Assembly: GCA_903847205.1 (NCBI GenBank)
Contig: CAINDA010000061.1
Coordinates: 124,001-188,000, forward strand
Length of the DNA stretch: 64,000 nt
Reading direction: 5' to 3'
DNA from: an uncultured Bacteroidota bacterium
GTDB taxonomy: Bacteria > Bacteroidota > Bacteroidia > 2-12-FULL-35-15
In this document: piece by piece, positions 61,244-64,000 of the stretch
How the letters are laid out: every line of letters starts with the position of its first letter
How positions within the stretch are numbered: the stretch's first letter is position 1
Program-made: the position numbers and the translations under genes
Notes under the pieces: model-generated
What the model was told of the DNA's origin: nothing
What the model saw: only the letters and a program-made list of their open reading frames with translations
The model's database searches: none

Positions 61244-62983
61244 TTAATTTATTTTAACGCCCTTCTTGTAAGTACTTTCCATCATTATGTTGCCGTTCAT
61301 ATCGTAATATGTCCACTTGCCGTTTGGTTTGCTTTCAACACGATTGCCCTTGCTGTCTTTTACAAATGTATAAGATGTTGTGCTTTTTAATTTTCCGTTT
61401 TCATACCAGGAACTGCAGCTGCCATAGAGTTTGCCGTCCTTGAACGACTGCTCCATTGATTTTACGCCTGTTTCGTAATAATTAGTTAAAAGTCCGTTTG
61501 GTCTCTCCTCTTTATAATCTCCTTCGCTGTCCTTGATGCCGTAAGGGGTCCAAAATATCCAGTGTCCGTCTTTTTTACCTTTGCTGTAATCGCCTTCTTC
61601 TTTTATTTTTCCTGATTCGAAATAATATTTCCAGGAATTGGTTTTTAAATCCTCTTTATAAAAACCCTCATAGTTCATTTTATTATTTGGAAACCAGCCT
61701 TTCCAGGGACCGTCCATTTTTCCGATTTTGAAATTTCCTTCGTCCTTTGCTACACCATCTGAATACCACGACTTCCAGAGGCCTTCTTCTTTCCCCGCAG
61801 CGTATTTCCCTTCCTGAAGTTTTTGTCCGTTTTCATACCATACAGTCCAGAGATCTTCTTTTTTATTTAATTTAAAGCTTCCTTGTTTCCATTTGGCACC
61901 GGCTCTGTACCAATAAACCCAAAGGCTGTCCTGCATATCATTTTTATAATACCCCTCTGATTCTTTGATACCGGAAGGAAACCAGCTCATCCATTTACCG
62001 CTTCTTTGGTTATCTGCTAACATACCCTCCATTTCTAATTTTGAATCATCGCTGAACCATTTCCAGTAGCCGCTCTTTTTGTCATTTACAAAAGGGCCCT
62101 GACTTTTTATATTTCCATTTTTAAACCAGTTTGTGCAGGTTCCGTTTTTCTTCCCTTTCAGATACGTAAGCATATTATCTTTTTCGCCTGTAGGCAGATA
62201 AAACAGCCATTCCCCGTCTAAACGCCCGTCTTTATAATTTCCTTCGCCTTTCTTTTTGCCGTTATCATAAGAGAGAGTAAGTTTTCCATTTCCGTTTTTA
62301 ATGATTTGTTCCGATGTTTCCAGCCAAAGGTTTATCAGCATTACATCTCCGTTATCATACATCAGTTCCTGTTTCGGACTCCCGTTTTTAAACCACTCTT
62401 TCCAGAGGCCTGTTTCTTTTCCGTTTTTATAAACACCTTCTTTCTGCTTGCCGCCATTGCTGTACCAGCCATTGTAGTTTCCATCTGCTAAATCATTTTT
62501 AAAAAAACCTTCACTTTCTTTCTGGCCGTTTTCACAATAATAAATCCAGGCGCCTTCCTTTTTGTCTGCTTTGTAATTTTCGCTGCTCTTTAATTTCCCG
62601 CTTTCGTACCAGCCTGTCCAGGTGCTGTCGGCTTTATCATCTTTAAAAAAAGTTTCCTGTGCCTTGTTTCCATTGCTGTACCAGTATTTCCAGGCACCGT
62701 TCTTTTTTCCTTTGTTATAATTTTCTTCTGCTTTAGGTTTTTTATCAGGATAATAAGAAGTGAATTTTCCGTTTTCTTTGCCGTCAATAAAATTTCCTTC
62801 CTTAGCAATAGATTGGTTTTCGAACCAGGCTGTATATTTACCATGCTGCATGCCGTCTTTCATCTGCTGTTCGCTTTTCTTTTTGGTTTGCGCCACATCC
62901 CAGTATTCCGTGGCAGGCTGTGCAAATGTATATACGGCAGCTAGAACAGCAGTTATAAGAAATAGAATTTTTTTTATTTTCAT
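61244..62983 (-). CDS. Long MORN_2/YwqK-repeat secreted protein
   Basis: A 579-residue protein with the start taken at 62983 (MKIKKILFLITAVLAA, a good signal peptide); the longer frame from 63016 adds 11 residues. After the signal, over 20 repeats of 22-24 residues follow with the pattern GxWxxWYxNGxxKxEGxYKNGKxx, i.e. MORN_2/toxin-antitoxin YwqK-type repeats. Such repeats form extended beta sheets. In Bacteroidota these are common secreted proteins of unknown function. The YwqK antitoxin name comes from a repeat-containing antitoxin and should not be taken as the role here. Confidence 0.85.
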   Translation of the reverse strand: MKIKKILFLITAVLAAVYTFAQPATEYWDVAQTKKKSEQQMKDGMQHGKYTAWFENQSIAKEGNFIDGKENGKFTSYYPDKKPKAEENYNKGKKNGAWKYWYSNGNKAQETFFKDDKADSTWTGWYESGKLKSSENYKADKKEGAWIYYCENGQKESEGFFKNDLADGNYNGWYSNGGKQKEGVYKNGKETGLWKEWFKNGSPKQELMYDNGDVMLINLWLETSEQIIKNGNGKLTLSYDNGKKKGEGNYKDGRLDGEWLFYLPTGEKDNMLTYLKGKKNGTCTNWFKNGNIKSQGPFVNDKKSGYWKWFSDDSKLEMEGMLADNQRSGKWMSWFPSGIKESEGYYKNDMQDSLWVYWYRAGAKWKQGSFKLNKKEDLWTVWYENGQKLQEGKYAAGKEEGLWKSWYSDGVAKDEGNFKIGKMDGPWKGWFPNNKMNYEGFYKEDLKTNSWKYYFESGKIKEEGDYSKGKKDGHWIFWTPYGIKDSEGDYKEERPNGLLTNYYETGVKSMEQSFKDGKLYGSCSSWYENGKLKSTTSYTFVKDSKGNRVESKPNGKWTYYDMNGNIMMESTYKKGVKIN

Positions 62984-63253
62984 TTTAAAATTGGAATTTA
63001 AATTTAATGCAGGCATTTTATTAATGATGCGCAGATGCCTTGCTGTAACCTCAATCCACGGCCTTGCGGCATTCTCACGTGAGATTTAAAGCGGGAACAA
63101 AAATACGAAAAACATTCAGCAAAAATTTATAAAGCTGAATAAGAGAAGCCTTAAAACAATATATTCCATGCTGACCTAAATAAAAACGTTTGCGTCCTTA
63201 AAATATTTTAGATGGGCCGAAAATTTAATTCTGCTTTGTAACAGCTGACAGGA

Positions 63254-64000
63254 TTATTGTTTCCGGGGTTTAGGTTTTCTATAATTGGGTAATTCTTTAT
63301 TGAAATAAAGAAATTTAAGTGTAGTATTTACATTGGGGCAGGTGTAATTGATTCCCAAATTCAGATCAAACAAAACCTGGTCAAGACGCTTGAAAAATTT
63401 TTTCACATTTGTTAATGGAACTGTTTTAGGTTTTTTTTTAAGGCTGGGTAAGGAGTGATTTAAAAAATCTTCCCAGTGACAGGCTATGATATGGCGGGGT
63501 TTCAGGTACCGTATAATATCTTCGGGATAATTTTTTACGTTGTTGAATGAAGCAACGCAAAATAGTGCGGCATCAACCCTGTGCTGTTTTAAAACAGGAG
63601 CCGCCGGAAATCCGTAAGGGTAGCCTTCTGCAGAAGAATTAACATAGGTTCTGAAATTTACGCTGCCATCGATGTTTAAAAAGTCAATCAGATAGGCAAG
63701 TGTCTGTCCCGAATTATATTTTCTCCATCGGTTATAGCGTTTTGATTCATGCTCGTGCTTCTGAAAAGCAAAGTTTATATGAATTCCCAATATTTTTAAA
63801 TGGGGCGCATGTTCAGAAATGATGGGCATTACCCTGATTTTTTTGCTCACGTTAATCCACTTTCCTTCTATACCCTCAAACGAAGAAGAAGCTTCTATCT
63901 CTTTAATAATATTTTTTTCCGGAATGCTGTCGCCTCTCAAGTAGCAATGAGTTGTGGAGCTCCCGATAATTTTAAGGGTATCGAGGTTTAAACGCCGGCT
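63254..64000 (-). CDS. MBL-fold hydrolase-like protein, 5' end outside the window
   Basis: The frame is open from the right window edge down to the stop at 63254, at least 248 codons. The segment KIIGSSTTHCYLRGD near the edge resembles the piece after the metal motif in MBL-fold proteins of the UlaG/NAPE-PLD-like kind. A later HIIACHWEDFLN offers a conserved His. The HxHxDH motif itself would be beyond the edge. An apparent start at 63940 is an internal TTG. Family assignment is tentative. Confidence 0.6.
   Translation of the reverse strand, partial: SRRLNLDTLKIIGSSTTHCYLRGDSIPEKNIIKEIEASSSFEGIEGKWINVSKKIRVMPIISEHAPHLKILGIHINFAFQKHEHESKRYNRWRKYNSGQTLAYLIDFLNIDGSVNFRTYVNSSAEGYPYGFPAAPVLKQHRVDAALFCVASFNNVKNYPEDIIRYLKPRHIIACHWEDFLNHSLPSLKKKPKTVPLTNVKKFFKRLDQVLFDLNLGINYTCPNVNTTLKFLYFNKELPNYRKPKPRKQ

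Noticed and set aside
63254-63940. Minus-strand frame starting at 63940 taken as a complete gene
   Set aside because: The start codon would be an internal TTG and the frame stays open to the window edge, so the gene is 5'-truncated.

Overview
The window comes from a Bacteroidota genome. It is AT-rich and carries type IX secretion (T9SS) C-terminal sorting domains, an IPExxxVDY-family protein next to pyruvate kinase, lpxK (an LPS-bearing Gram-negative), GloVer-repeat and collagen-like surface proteins, and TAnnTTTG-type promoter elements. No tRNA, rRNA, IS element, prophage or CRISPR array was seen.

Left part (1-21,000): a truncated GloVer-repeat exoprotein; a gene-poor stretch (about 1,190-2,110) of decayed 21-bp minisatellite beside a fibronectin-III remnant; then ordinary housekeeping and surface genes. 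These are a DMT permease / ArsC-like / pyruvate kinase / IPExxxVDY operon, the Nif3-like + zinc-ribbon pair, an S41 protease, a T9SS-exported M1 aminopeptidase, purine nucleoside phosphorylase overlapping lpxK, a T9SS protein followed by a 1534-residue collagen-like/YadA-head-like surface protein, DUF3109, an MBL-fold hydrolase and ssb.

Centre (21,496-48,721): 18 closely packed plus-strand genes that look like one catabolic operon. In order: 3-hydroxyacyl-CoA dehydrogenase/enoyl-CoA hydratase fusion, HyuA, HyuB, RidA, acyl-CoA dehydrogenase, pseudo-HMG-CoA-synthase/DUF35, thiolase, B12-binding subunit, mutase large subunit, class III CoA-transferase, a 1465-residue double-BcrAD/DUF2229/HgdB-like protein, an IorA-GltD-ferredoxin fusion, a STAS-like protein, IorB, a three-subunit xanthine-dehydrogenase-family molybdoenzyme and a HisC-like aminotransferase. 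The set matches, step for step, the anaerobic indoleacetate (auxin) pathway known from the betaproteobacterium Aromatoleum aromaticum, here with a tryptophan-to-indoleacetyl-CoA front end. The inferred route is: tryptophan, indolepyruvate (aminotransferase), indoleacetyl-CoA (IorAB fusion), 2-oxo-indoleacetyl-CoA (Mo enzyme), ring-opened aminophenylsuccinyl-CoA (ATP-dependent HyuAB), CoA shift (CaiB-type transferase), aminobenzylmalonyl-CoA (B12 mutase), aminocinnamoyl-CoA + CO2 (acyl-CoA dehydrogenase without its usual catalytic Glu), hydration and oxidation (fusion protein), 2-aminobenzoyl-CoA + acetyl-CoA (thiolase with DUF35 partner). The giant BcrAD/HgdB-like protein is a candidate for reduction of the aromatic product. 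This is the main discovery candidate. The functions are inferred from families and context and are untested.

Right part (48,938-64,000): two outer-membrane barrel-like proteins, an AT-rich orphan, a pair of small membrane proteins, a class V aminotransferase, a YbjQ-family protein, a serine beta-lactamase-like hydrolase, a PuuD-like hydrolase with an aldehyde dehydrogenase, a quinone-oxidoreductase-like MDR protein, two tandem T9SS paralogues with CxxxCH-like motifs, a long MORN/YwqK-repeat protein and a truncated MBL-fold protein. Several families of short dispersed palindromic repeats sit in the intergenic gaps across the window.
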